From: PALSA-894 sp963734185
Lineage (GTDB): Bacteria > Pseudomonadota > Alphaproteobacteria > Rhizobiales > Xanthobacteraceae
Direction of reading: 5' to 3'
DNA: 64,000 nt
NCBI GenBank assembly: GCA_963734185.1
Contig: CAVTGA010000001.1
Span: 62,001 to 126,000, forward strand
Numbering within the stretch: position 1 is the stretch's first letter; each line of letters opens with the position of its first letter. Below are positions 43,618 through 53,781 of the stretch, in pieces. The position numbers and the translations under genes are program-made. The notes below the pieces were generated by a model that was not told the DNA's origin, ran no database searches, and was given only the letters and a program-made list of their open reading frames with translations.

Positions 43618-43920
43618 ATGAATCTCACCCCGCGCGAGAAGGACAAGCTGTTGGTCGCCATGGCCGCCATGGTGGCGCGCCGGCGGCTCGAGCGCGGCAT
43701 CAAGTTGAACCATCCCGAGGCGGTCGCGCTGATCACCGATTTCATCTTGGAAGGCGCGCGCGACGGCAAGACGGTGGCCGAGCTGATGCAGGCCGGAGCG
43801 CATGTGCTCACGCGCGATCAGGTGATGCCCGGCATTCCCGAGATGATCCACGACATCCAGGTCGAGGCCACGTTCCCGGACGGGACCAAGCTCGTCACCG
43901 TGCATGAGCCGATCCGATGA
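43618..43920 (+). CDS. ureA: urease gamma subunit
   Basis: UreA is the 100-aa gamma subunit of nickel urease, which hydrolyses urea to ammonia and CO2. It has MNLTPREKDKLLVAMAAMVARRRLERGIKLNHPEAVALITDFILEGARDGKTVAELM and HVLTRDQVMPGIPEMIHDIQVEATFPDGTKLVTVH. Its stop overlaps the start of the next, unrelated gene by four bases. Confidence 0.97.
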   Translation: MNLTPREKDKLLVAMAAMVARRRLERGIKLNHPEAVALITDFILEGARDGKTVAELMQAGAHVLTRDQVMPGIPEMIHDIQVEATFPDGTKLVTVHEPIR

Positions 43921-44414
43921 TCATTCATATCGATCCCTGGGTTGACGAGTTGAAGAAGCTGCACTCGGAGTTCGAGGAAGGGTGCGCCAAGCATCAGGAC
44001 ATCCTGATCGAACGCGCGCTGTATTACTCCGCGCTGATTGTCAGAAAGCTCTCCGAGACGCCTTTCGTCGGGCGAGGCTTCCTTAGTCCTCAGATGAAGT
44101 GCCGTGCGTACAACTCGCCGAGCCGCTCCATCATCGGCGCCGAGTGGTTGGATGGGTGGTCGCACTTCAACTTCGACAAGGGAAGACCGGCGTTGGTCTC
44201 TCTTGCCGATATCTGCCACATCTTGATTCACTCGCATTTTCTCGATTGGCGCCCGGCCTCCGGGCCGGTGCGGCAAATTCTTGTCGTCGCAGGGATGAAA
44301 CTCGAATTTGAAGTCGTCGGGTTTGAGCCCGTGCAATTCACGAAAATGCTCCGGCATGTCGAAAAGTACAAGTTCAAGAAGCTGCCGGTACGAATGGTGG
44401 GGAGGGCAGCATGA
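43917..44414 (+). CDS. unknown protein inserted between ureA and ureB
   Basis: This 165-aa protein is coupled to both neighbours: ATGA overlap with ureA and four-base overlap with ureB. I recognise no urease-related motif. It has MIIHIDPWVDELKKLHSEFEEGC at the start, a middle part SRSIIGAEWLDGWSHFNFD, a His-containing DICHILIHSHFLDWRP, and ends basic (KYKFKKLPVRMVG). Base composition is lower in GC than in ureA and ureB. Unknown genes between urease subunit genes occur in some rhizobia, where they appear dispensable. The overlaps suggest it is made in step with the subunits. Confidence 0.85.
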   Translation: MIIHIDPWVDELKKLHSEFEEGCAKHQDILIERALYYSALIVRKLSETPFVGRGFLSPQMKCRAYNSPSRSIIGAEWLDGWSHFNFDKGRPALVSLADICHILIHSHFLDWRPASGPVRQILVVAGMKLEFEVVGFEPVQFTKMLRHVEKYKFKKLPVRMVGRAA

Positions 44415-44716
44415 TACCGGGCGAATTCTTCATCACGGACGGCGAGATCGAGCTCAACGCCGGACGCAAAACCGTGACCATGAGCGTGACCAACGCGGGC
44501 GACCGGCCGATCCAGGTCGGGTCGCACTACCACTTCTTCGAGACCAACCCGGCGCTGAAGTTCGACCGCAAGAAGGCGCGCGGCATGCGCCTCGATATCG
44601 CCGCCGGCACGGCAGTGCGCTTCGAGCCGGGGCAGACGCGCGAGGTGACCCTGGTCGCGCTCGCGGGAAAACGCACGGTCTACGGCTTCCGCCAGGACGT
44701 GATGGGGAAACTTTGA
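44411..44716 (+). CDS. ureB: urease beta subunit
   Basis: UreB is the 101-aa beta subunit of urease: MIPGEFFITDGEIELNAGR, VGSHYHFFETNPALKFDRKKARGMRLDIAAGTAVRFEPGQTR and GKRTVYGFRQDVMGKL. It starts four bases inside the end of the unknown gene. A GFA-type gene separates it from ureC, an unusual order. Confidence 0.97.
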   Translation: MIPGEFFITDGEIELNAGRKTVTMSVTNAGDRPIQVGSHYHFFETNPALKFDRKKARGMRLDIAAGTAVRFEPGQTREVTLVALAGKRTVYGFRQDVMGKL

Positions 44717-44751
44717 GGTGACGGAGTGCGCCCGTCGGATTGGAGAAAGCC

Positions 44752-45105
44752 ATGAAACAGACCTACAGCGGCGGCTGTCAATGCGGCAAGGTGCGCTACG
44801 AGGTGTCGCTCGAGCTCGGCGAGGTCATCTCGTGCAATTGTTCGCGCTGCGGACGGCTCGGCAGTCTCCTCGCGTTCGCTCCGGTCGGCGACTTCAAGCT
44901 CGTCTCCGGCGAAGGCGCGATGACGGAGTACCAGTTCAACAAGCATGTGGTCCACCACCTGTTCTGCGCGACCTGCGGCATCCAATCCTTCGCCAAAGGC
45001 AAGGGACCGAACGGCAAGGAGACGGCGGCGATCAGCGTGCGATGCCTCGACGAAGTCGATCTGGACTCGCTGAAGATCAAGAAAGTGGACGGACGCAAGT
45101 TCTGA
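44752..45105 (+). CDS. GFA (glutathione-dependent formaldehyde-activating)-type zinc protein
   Basis: This 117-aa protein is of the GFA/CENP-V family with zinc-binding cysteines: GGCQCGKVRYEV (about 8-19), SCNCSRCGRLGSLLAF (about 30-45) and FCATCGIQSF (about 73-82). Family members bind zinc; formaldehyde activation applies only to some. ATG 44752 has GGAGAAAG upstream. It lies between ureB and ureC, 35 bases after ureB, and so may be co-transcribed with urease, though its function there is unclear. Confidence 0.88.
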   Translation: MKQTYSGGCQCGKVRYEVSLELGEVISCNCSRCGRLGSLLAFAPVGDFKLVSGEGAMTEYQFNKHVVHHLFCATCGIQSFAKGKGPNGKETAAISVRCLDEVDLDSLKIKKVDGRKF

Positions 45106-45395
45106 CAATGCTCGAGGGCGCAATCACGATGGAACGGTCACAAAATAGCAGCGGGCAGACCGAAGTCTGCCCGCCGAGCTCTCCCGTCTCGCTCCGGCAA
45201 CGAGGAGCCATCGTGAACCCGATCAATGTCGATCGCTTGCGCAACCGACGGCGACCAAGTGTCTCGACGTCGTCCTTGTCACCAGTACGAGACGTCATGA
45301 GCTGATGTGATGGTGATCCAATAGGCGTGAGAAGGCAATCGCCGCGCGCTGTTCCGGCCTGTGGAAAGCGGTAATAGTTGGAAGGCAGAAAGATC
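45106..45395. other. 290-base spacer before ureC
   Basis: No gene is supported here. The only clear structure is a hairpin at 45151-45174. This gap is unusual for a urease operon, where ureB and ureC generally adjoin. Confidence 0.5.
45151..45174 (+). terminator. strong hairpin in the ureB-ureC spacer
   Basis: GCGGGCAGAC and GTCTGCCCGC form a perfect 10-bp stem with loop CGAA. No T-run follows. It may partly end transcription from the urt promoter or stabilise the upstream message. Confidence 0.65.
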
Positions 45396-47105
<1,710 letters not shown>

Positions 47106-47120
47106 CGGCGTCAGCCGCCG

Positions 47121-47558
47121 CTACCGCGCGCTCACCTTGGTCCACGTCTCCGATCCGCAGAACGACAGCACGCAGCCTTCCACTTTCAGGGCCGCAGATC
47201 CTTCAGGCCTGATATTCGCGCGGTAGGTATTGCCGTCGTCGGCGTTGTAGATGCTGCCCGACCACCTGCCCGGCCCGTTCGGATTCATGGCGAAGATTTG
47301 CAGGCCCATGATCGGGCGCCTGTGCCGGGCCGGATCGGGGTTCTTGTCGTCGACCTGCGGCTTGCCGGTGGCGGGATCGATCGGCTCCTTGAGCCAGACG
47401 ATGCGCCCACAGATCCCGAGCCCGCAGCGGGCAATGCGGATGCGGGCATCGCCTGCCGCGGTCAGCCACAGCCCGGTCGGCTCTTGGGCCGAAGCCGGCG
47501 CCATGAAGGTGAGAATCAGCGCAACGGTTCCGGCCATTCGGCCAAGCTTGTTCTTCAT
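47121..47558 (-). CDS. secreted DUF2147 domain protein
   Basis: This 145-aa protein has a signal peptide (MKNKLGRMAGTVALILTFMAPASAQ) and a DUF2147 domain: GLWLTAAGDARIRIARCGLGICGRIVWL and GGRWSGSIYNADDGNTYRANI-type motif, then LKVEGCVLSFCGSETWTK. Such domains are small periplasmic beta-barrels of unknown role, often seen near urea or solute systems. It is on the opposite strand to the urease genes. Confidence 0.85.
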   Translation of the reverse strand: MKNKLGRMAGTVALILTFMAPASAQEPTGLWLTAAGDARIRIARCGLGICGRIVWLKEPIDPATGKPQVDDKNPDPARHRRPIMGLQIFAMNPNGPGRWSGSIYNADDGNTYRANIRPEGSAALKVEGCVLSFCGSETWTKVSAR

Positions 47559-47565
47559 TGATTCC

Positions 47566-48438
47566 TCAGCGAAATCGCGTAAGGGGCTGCAGCTTCTGGA
47601 TGATCAACGCGTCCATATTATCGTCCCAAGCGCGCTCCTTGTATCCCAGCACCCTGGCGTCGGCGCGGCTTTCGATCAGCCGCATCACCCATGACGGAGC
47701 CACGAAGGTGGCGCCATAGCTCACGCCGTAGCGCGTACGATCCAGCTCAAGGTAGCCGAACCCGGAGCGGTTCATGGTGCGGATCGCGCGCGCGACCGGG
47801 TGACGCCACGCAGTCACCCCGGCCGACGCCGCGGCGGCCGTGTAGCGGCCGACGGTGGTCAGCACCAGGATGCCGTCCGGCGCCAGCCCGGAGATGAAGA
47901 AATCCACCGCCCGGACGGTCATCGGCTCGTCCAGATGGCTCAACAGCGAACCGACGAAGATGAGATCGTATAGCTCCGGCAGCGGTGCGGAGAAATCCGG
48001 TGGGCATTCGACCGGCTTCACGCCGAATTGCGCGACCACGGCGGCCTGCTTGCGGCGCTCGATATCGCTGACCGAAATCTCGCTGTCGGGAAAGAACCTG
48101 ACCAGATGACGGGTAACGCGACCGCCGCCGCAGGGAAAGTCGAGCACGCGCGGAAAGGCCGCGCGCCGCGCCAGCACCATCGCCTCGGTGATCAATTCGA
48201 TCGCGGAGATGCCGACCTGGAAGTAGTGCGGCGCGCCTCCGGTCGTGCTGTACGTCATCATGTCGTCCTCGGACGAGACCGTCCGATCGATCTCCGCGGC
48301 CTGGTAACGTTGCCAGCGCTCGAGAATGCCCGGCAGCAGCGTGACGAACGGAGCCGTGCGGCCCGGCAATGCGGCCGCCCACGGCGCGATGCGCCCGCGC
48401 CCGAACAGCCGGTCGACCAGGGCTGACCAGTGTTTCAT
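47566..48438 (-). CDS. SAM-dependent methyltransferase
   Basis: This 290-aa protein has a class I methyltransferase core: motif I VLDFPCGGGRVTRHLVRFF (about 93-112), acidic loop DSEISVSDIERRKQAAVVAQFG, and LYDLIFVGSLLSHLDE. The substrate is unknown. Together with the DUF2147 gene it interrupts the urease cluster on the minus strand between ureC and ureEFG, sharing a divergent promoter region with ureE. Confidence 0.85.
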   Translation of the reverse strand: MKHWSALVDRLFGRGRIAPWAAALPGRTAPFVTLLPGILERWQRYQAAEIDRTVSSEDDMMTYSTTGGAPHYFQVGISAIELITEAMVLARRAAFPRVLDFPCGGGRVTRHLVRFFPDSEISVSDIERRKQAAVVAQFGVKPVECPPDFSAPLPELYDLIFVGSLLSHLDEPMTVRAVDFFISGLAPDGILVLTTVGRYTAAAASAGVTAWRHPVARAIRTMNRSGFGYLELDRTRYGVSYGATFVAPSWVMRLIESRADARVLGYKERAWDDNMDALIIQKLQPLTRFR

Positions 48439-48498
48439 AGCGGCCGAAGGGTGCTAGGTTTCGGCATGTTTTTTTCCCGAGCGTGACATGCGTCCATT

Positions 48499-48999
48499 AT
48501 GCGGCGTTCCGGCCAAGAGGCCAATGTGAAGCGCGGCTTCGCCATCCGCCGTGCGGGTCGCTGGAATCCCGCGGCCGCGCTCGACCGCGTGGTGCTCGAC
48601 GCCGGCGACCGGCATCGCCGCCGCATCGTGCTCAAAGGTGAGCGCGGCACGGACTTCATGCTCGACCTCGACGAGGCCGTCGTGCTGCGCGATGGCGACG
48701 GCATCGTGCTCGATGACGGCACGATGGTGCTGGTCGCGGGGGCGGCCGAGCCCCTGGTGGAAGTGGCTGCGCCGACGCCGCTTGCCCTCGTACGGCTGGC
48801 CTGGCACCTGGGCAACCGCCATACCGACGTGCAGTTTGCCGGCGACACGCTGCGCATTCGCCGCGATCACGTGCTCGAGGACATGGTGCGCGGGCTTGGC
48901 GGCACGCTGAGGCCGGTCGAGGCGCGGTTCGACCCCGAGCCGGGAAGCGGGCATGACCATGATCACGACCACGGCCATGGCCATGGCCATGGCACGTAA
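48499..48999 (+). CDS. ureE: urease accessory protein UreE
   Basis: UreE is the nickel chaperone that delivers nickel to the urease assembly complex. The 166-aa protein has the UreE_N domain (RIVLKGERGTDFMLDLDEAVVLRDGDGIVLDDG) and UreE_C (LVRLAWHLGNRHTDVQFAGDTLRIRRDHVLEDMV). The C-terminal tail is His/Asp/Gly-rich (GHDHDHDHGHGHGHGT), a nickel store. GTG 48526, with AGAGG upstream, is an alternative start to 48499. Confidence 0.95.
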   Translation: MRRSGQEANVKRGFAIRRAGRWNPAAALDRVVLDAGDRHRRRIVLKGERGTDFMLDLDEAVVLRDGDGIVLDDGTMVLVAGAAEPLVEVAAPTPLALVRLAWHLGNRHTDVQFAGDTLRIRRDHVLEDMVRGLGGTLRPVEARFDPEPGSGHDHDHDHGHGHGHGT

Positions 49000-49684
49000 G
49001 CGCTCCGGCTCGTCCGCCCTCTACCGCCTCATGGCCTGGCTCTCGCCGGCCTATCCGGTGGGCAGCTTCTCCTACTCGAGCGGCATCGAATGGGCGGTCG
49101 AAGCGGGCGACATCAATGATGCCGAGTCCCTGCGCCGCTGGCTCGCGGTCGTGATCGCCGATGGCGCAGGCTTTTGCGACGCGGTGTTCTTCGCCCACGC
49201 GCATCGCGCCGCAGCGGCGAGCGACGACACGGCGCTGCGTGCCGTCGCCGAACTGGCCGCGGCCTTTGCGCCCTCGAAGGAGCGCGTGCTCGAGACCACT
49301 GCTCAGGGGCGCGCCTTCGTGGAGGCGACGCGCGCCGCATGGCCTTGCGCGGAGCTCGACCGGCTGACGGCGGCCTGGGACGGCCCGGTCGCCTATCCGG
49401 TCGCGGTCGGCGTCGCCGCCGCCGGACACGGCATCGCGCTCGAGCCCGCGCTCGACGCCTATCTGCACGCGGTCGCCGCCAACCTCATCTCGGCTGGCGT
49501 GCGGCTGATTCCGCTCGGCCAGACCGACGGCCAGCGCGTGCTTGCCGCGCTCGAACCGTCGGTCGCGAATACGGCCGCGCGGGCGCTTGCGGCCGCGCTT
49601 GACGGCGTGGGGAGCGCGAGTTTCCGCGCCGATCTGGCGAGCATGCGCCACGAGACCCAATACACGCGGCTGTTCCGGTCGTGA
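48989..49684 (+). CDS. ureF: urease accessory protein UreF
   Basis: UreF works with UreD to control GTPase UreG during nickel insertion. The 231-aa protein has LMAWLSPAYPVGSFSYSSGIEWAV near the start and VRLIPLGQTDGQRVLAALEP. It starts by overlapping the UreE histidine tail in another frame; ATG 48989 is taken because it begins just before the domain, but ATG codons upstream in the repeat-like ATGGCC run could also be used. Confidence 0.92.
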   Translation: MARKRSGSSALYRLMAWLSPAYPVGSFSYSSGIEWAVEAGDINDAESLRRWLAVVIADGAGFCDAVFFAHAHRAAAASDDTALRAVAELAAAFAPSKERVLETTAQGRAFVEATRAAWPCAELDRLTAAWDGPVAYPVAVGVAAAGHGIALEPALDAYLHAVAANLISAGVRLIPLGQTDGQRVLAALEPSVANTAARALAAALDGVGSASFRADLASMRHETQYTRLFRS

Positions 49685-49696
49685 TATGAAGCGTGG

Positions 49697-50320
49697 ATGA
49701 ACAACGTCGTGAACGGTCCTCTGCGCGTCGGTGTCGGCGGCCCGGTCGGCTCGGGCAAGACCGCGCTGATGGATGCGCTGTGCAAGGCGCTGCGCGGACG
49801 CTTCGAGATCGCCGCCATCACCAACGACATCTACACCAAGTGGGATGCCGAGTACCTGGTGCGCTCCGGCGCGCTCGCGCCCGAACGCATCGCCGGCGTC
49901 GAGACCGGCGGCTGCCCGCACACCGCGATCCGCGAGGATGCCTCGATCAACCTCGCGGCGGTCGCCGACATGCGCGCCAAATTCCCCGACCTCGACCTGG
50001 TGCTGATCGAGTCCGGCGGCGACAACCTGGCGGCCACGTTCTCGCCCGAGCTTGCCGACCTCACGGTCTATGTCATCGACGTCGCGGCCGGCGACAAGAT
50101 CCCCTCGAAGGGCGGGCCCGGCATCACGCGCTCCGACCTGCTGGTCATCAACAAGATCGATCTTGCGCCGCATGTCGGCGCCTCGCTCGAGGTGATGGAG
50201 CGCGACGCCAAGAAGATGCGGGGGGCAAGGCCGTTCGTGTTCACCAACCTGAAGACCGGGCAGGGCGTCGGCGATGTGACGCGCTTCATCGAGCAGAAGG
50301 GCGGGCTCGGCGCGCCGTAG
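49697..50320 (+). CDS. ureG: urease accessory GTPase UreG
   Basis: UreG is the GTPase that transfers nickel into urease. The 207-aa protein has the P-loop VGVGGPVGSGKTALMDALC (about 11-29), TNDIYTKWDAEYL, the metal-binding GVETGGCPHTAIREDAS, and NKIDLAPHVGASLEVM with G4 NKID. It ends just before the repeat interrupted by group II intron 2. Confidence 0.97.
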   Translation: MNNVVNGPLRVGVGGPVGSGKTALMDALCKALRGRFEIAAITNDIYTKWDAEYLVRSGALAPERIAGVETGGCPHTAIREDASINLAAVADMRAKFPDLDLVLIESGGDNLAATFSPELADLTVYVIDVAAGDKIPSKGGPGITRSDLLVINKIDLAPHVGASLEVMERDAKKMRGARPFVFTNLKTGQGVGDVTRFIEQKGGLGAP

Positions 50321-50332
50321 GGCGGACAAAGG
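50316..50332. repeat. large palindromic repeat, copy 3 (5' part; interrupted by group II intron 2)
   Basis: CGTAGGGCGGACAAAGG is the left arm (one base different from the intact copy). The intron begins next. The repeat resumes after the intron as CGCGACC at 52236, matching CGCGGCC in the intact copy, and its right arm GCGCCTTTGCCCG is at 52367-52379. Confidence 0.85.
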
Positions 50333-52235
50333 GTGCGCCAGGAGAAGCTGGCGCGATCAGCTGGTGGAAGTCCAGCCCAGGTAAGGCGTAGCGAGCCGCC
50401 TGGAAGCGAGTGTTGTGTGACCGACGGCAACGGCGGTCGCAAAGCGTACACAGCGGTTGCGTGGGGTGTGCGATTGAGCCCCGATATTCCCTTATCGCGG
50501 GGGCGGAGGCTGTCCTTTGAGCCGAACGCCACATGAGCAGTACCGTGAACGCGAGGTGCTGCCGCCCTGCCGGGGTCGAAGAACACATCACGTGCAAAAG
50601 GAGCGCGTCGGAACCTGGGAGATCCCGCATCTGACCGCTGGCAAGATTGGCTGGTGGTCCGCATCGGGAAGGCGAGGAGCCGAAAGCCGATGATGCCCGG
50701 AGGCGGGAAGTCGGACGAGGCCATAGTAGCTGGGAAGCGGCCGAACGAAGCGGAGCGATCCGCCGAGGAGGCTGTGGAGCGAAGGGCTGAGGCCAAGGGG
50801 AATGCGGGAGAGCCGAGCACGGACCGGATGCAAAGCCGGAGCGGCGTGTCACAGGGGCTCTTGCGCATACGGCAAGCTGCACGGACCAACAAGAAGGAGC
50901 GGTTCACCGCGCTTCTCCACCACATCAGCATCGAACACCTGGAAGAGGCATTCGCCGGATTGAAGGAGAAGGCCTCCCCGGGGGTGGATGGGCTGACATG
51001 TCAGGCCTATGCGGAAAACCTCGCAAGCAATCTTGCGGACCTGCATGGCCGCGTACATCGGGGAGCGTATCGGGCGCTGCCGTCACGGCGGGTCTACATA
51101 CCCAAGCCGGATGGCAGGCAGCGCCCGCTGGCAGTTGCCGCGCTGGAGGACAAGATCGTCCAGCGCGCGGCGGCCGGTGTGCTCAACGCGATCTACGAGG
51201 AGGACTTCCTCGGGTTCTCGTACGGGTTCCGGCCCGGGCGGTGCGCGCATGATGCGATCGCTGCGCTTGTGGTCGGGACCGAGCGCAGCAAGGTGAACTG
51301 GATACTGGACGCCGACATCCGCTCGTTCTTCGACACGGTGAGCCAGGAATGGCTCATACGCTTCCTAGAGCACCGGGTTGGCGACCGGCGCATGATCCGC
51401 CTGATCCAGAAATGGCTGAAGGCAGGTGTCCTGGAGGACGGGATCGTGACCGTCAGTGAGCGGGGAACGGGGCAGGGGGCGGTGATCTCGCCGCTGCTCG
51501 CCAACATCTACCTGCACTACGTGTTCGACCTCTGGGCCAACCGCTGGCGACGGCGCGAGGCCGCGGGCGAGGTTATCATTGTGCGCTACGCCGATGACTT
51601 CATTGTCGGCTTCGAGCACGAGACCGACGCCCGACGCTTCCTGGAGGCCATGCGCCAGCGGCTGGAGAAGTTCGCGCTATCGCTCAACGCGGAGAAGACC
51701 CGGCTGATCGAGTTCGGACGTTTTGCGGCCGAGAACCGCAGGCGTCGCGGCCTCGGCAAACCGGACACCTTCGCGTTCCTGGGCTTCATCTTCATCTGCG
51801 GCAAGTCGCGGCGGGGCAAGTTCCTGATCAAACGGAAGTCCCGGCGCGACCGCATGCGGGCGAAGCTGCAAGCCATCAAACAGGAACTGCGAGAGCGCAT
51901 ACATTGGCCCATATCCCTGCAGGGAAAATGGCTCAAGCAGGTCGTCAAAGGGTACTTCAATTATCACGCGGTACCCACCAATCGGCGCAGCTTGGTGACC
52001 TTCCAGGACGAGACCACCAAAATCTGGCACCGGCTCCTCGGTCGGCGCAGCCAGAAAGGTGCGATCACCTGGAGCCAGATGCGCTCGATCGCGGACGATT
52101 GGCTCCCCACGCCGCGCATCCTCCATCCTTGGCCCAACAGGCACTTCGCCGTTCTTCACCCGAGGTGGGAGCCGTATGCGGGAAAGCCGCTCGTACGGTT
52201 CTGTGCGGGGGGCGCTCAGCAATGAGCGTCCCTAC
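50333..52235 (+). mobile_element. group II intron 2, 1903 bp, full length with its own reverse transcriptase
   Basis: It begins GTGCG and ends with AC, contains a domain V at 52169-52201 (GAGCCGTATGCGGG / GTACGGTTC) and a domain VI hairpin immediately after, and encodes a reverse transcriptase. Exon-binding site 1 is seen as CCTTTG at 50514-50519, complementary to CAAAGG, the last six bases of the left exon (50327-50332). Those base pairs support the boundary at 50333. The element is oriented as ureG and lies 12 bases after it. Confidence 0.92.
50654..52225 (+). CDS. ltrA: group II intron reverse transcriptase/maturase
   Basis: This 523-aa protein has the reverse-transcriptase domains from LKEKASPGVDGLTCQAY to GEVIIVRYADDFIVGFE with the catalytic YADD at residues 312-315. 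The maturase domain X follows (SLQGKWLKQVVKGYFNYHAVPTNRRSLVTFQDETTKIWH). There is no C-terminal HNH endonuclease, as in several bacterial intron classes. It binds and helps splice and mobilise its intron. GTG 50654 or an ATG at 50690 could start it; its coding end overlaps domain V. Confidence 0.93.
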   Translation: MVRIGKARSRKPMMPGGGKSDEAIVAGKRPNEAERSAEEAVERRAEAKGNAGEPSTDRMQSRSGVSQGLLRIRQAARTNKKERFTALLHHISIEHLEEAFAGLKEKASPGVDGLTCQAYAENLASNLADLHGRVHRGAYRALPSRRVYIPKPDGRQRPLAVAALEDKIVQRAAAGVLNAIYEEDFLGFSYGFRPGRCAHDAIAALVVGTERSKVNWILDADIRSFFDTVSQEWLIRFLEHRVGDRRMIRLIQKWLKAGVLEDGIVTVSERGTGQGAVISPLLANIYLHYVFDLWANRWRRREAAGEVIIVRYADDFIVGFEHETDARRFLEAMRQRLEKFALSLNAEKTRLIEFGRFAAENRRRRGLGKPDTFAFLGFIFICGKSRRGKFLIKRKSRRDRMRAKLQAIKQELRERIHWPISLQGKWLKQVVKGYFNYHAVPTNRRSLVTFQDETTKIWHRLLGRRSQKGAITWSQMRSIADDWLPTPRILHPWPNRHFAVLHPRWEPYAGKPLVRFCAGGAQQ

Positions 52236-52379
52236 CGCGACCGCAACGCGAAATCTCTGCAATTTTGCGCGGAGCGAGCGCGCCGTGCCCGCCACGGGGG
52301 GTGCCGGCACGCAAGACGCGGGCACGGCGTGGCTGCTGTTCGGCCTGCTGCCCCGCGACCGTGGCTGCGCCTTTGCCCG
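52236..52379. repeat. large palindromic repeat, copy 3 (3' part after the intron)
   Basis: The repeat continues from CGCGACC at 52236 through an inner region with further inverted segments (CGTGCCCGCCACG) to the right arm GCGCCTTTGCCCG at 52367-52379. The expected outermost CCCTACG is degenerate. Joined to 50316-50332 it is about 161 bases, the same length as copies 1 and 2. Confidence 0.8.
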
Positions 52380-52537
52380 TCTTTGCGCAGGGTGGCGATC
52401 GGACGCGCTTGTTAGGCGTTGACCGCCGCGCAACGCCGGCGATGATGGCGCCCGGGCGGCACCTGAGCGGGCCGTGGTCGTTCCCGGCCGCGGACCCCGG
52501 GCTATCGAACGAAAGCGATCGACAAGGGAGAACAGCA

Positions 52538-53585
52538 ATGGCCAAGACGAGATGGATGATCTCGGCGGCGTCGGTGGCGGCGTTTGCCGCCGTGTTCGTC
52601 GTCGCCGCACCGCAGGCCTCCGACGCGCAGCAGCGCAAGTCGCTGCGCTGGACCACGTCCCAGGTGGGTTCCTACGGCTACACCATCGCCGCCTCGATGG
52701 CGAAGATCGCCGAACAGGCGCTCGGCGGCGAGTACACCGTCACGGTGCAGCCGTACACGTCGCCAACGGTGGCCATGAAGGCGGTGATGGATGGCGAGGG
52801 CGAGATCGCCTACACGGCCGACATCGGCATGACCCAGTTTTCCGAGCGCGTCGGCGGCTTCAAGGACTACAAGCCGGCCAAGCCCGAGCTGGTGCACACC
52901 TGGTACGCGTATCCGATGGAATCCATGATGGCGACGTCGGCGAAGAACGCGCCGCAGTTCAAGTGCTGGAAGGATTTCAGCGGCAAGCCGGTGTTCTACA
53001 CCCAGGCCGGCTTCCAGAACTGGCTCAACTGGCAGCGCATCTACAAGGCGCTCGGCTACGATTTCAAGCACGTGCAGATCGACCTGAAGTCGAACGCCGA
53101 CGCGCTCGAGCAGGGCACGATCGTCGGCTCGGCGACCTACACCACCGCCGGCAAGTCGCTCGCGGCCTATTGGAAGGAGACCGAGATTCGCATGGACATC
53201 AAGGTCGTCAATCCGTGCCCGGACGAGGTGGCCAAGCTCAAGGCCGCGGGTCTTGCGGTCGCCGAGGTCGATCCCAAGGGCGCGTTCGCCAAGGACGTCG
53301 GCCCGTCGAAGCTGATGGGCGTGCCGATCCTGTTCGGCTACAACGCGCGCCCCGACATGCCGGAGGACGTGGTCTACAAGCTGATCAAAGCGTTCTATGA
53401 CAAGCGCGACGAGCTGGTGAAGATCGATGCCGGCTTCACGCCGATGGCGAAGGACTTCGTCGGCATGCAGGTGCAGGGCATCAGCGCCAATCCGCACATC
53501 GCCGGTGCATCCGGGCCTGGCCAAGTTCCTCAAAGAGCACAAGGCCTGGGACGACAAGTGGAAGATCTCAGCCAGCGCGAGCTGA
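52538..53585 (+). pseudogene. TAXI-family TRAP solute-binding protein with a 3' frameshift
   Basis: The protein has a signal peptide (MISAASVAAFAAVFVVAAPQASDAQ) and the TAXI fold: TTSQVGSYGYTIAASMAKIAEQALGG, AYTADIGMTQFSERV. After GISANPHI near 53500 the frame goes wrong; the next frame gives the expected end VHPGLAKFLKEHKAWDDKW and stops at 53585. One extra G around 53501 explains this. It would bind a dicarboxylate or similar acid for the TRAP permease next to it. Confidence 0.88.
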
Positions 53586-53781
53586 TCGGCTGATCGGCTG
53601 AACGGCTGAAGCGGGGCGGGAAGGCGGGCCGTGCTGGCGCTGCTTCCCGCCCCGGTGTATTTCGGACCGTTGGGAGTCCGGGCGGCCTTGAAGGGCAGGG
53701 CAGCCTTGGAGACGCCTGCGCGAATGCGTGCCGAACAACGCGCCCGCGAAGAGGCGCGGCGGCCGACATGAGGGGAAACGT

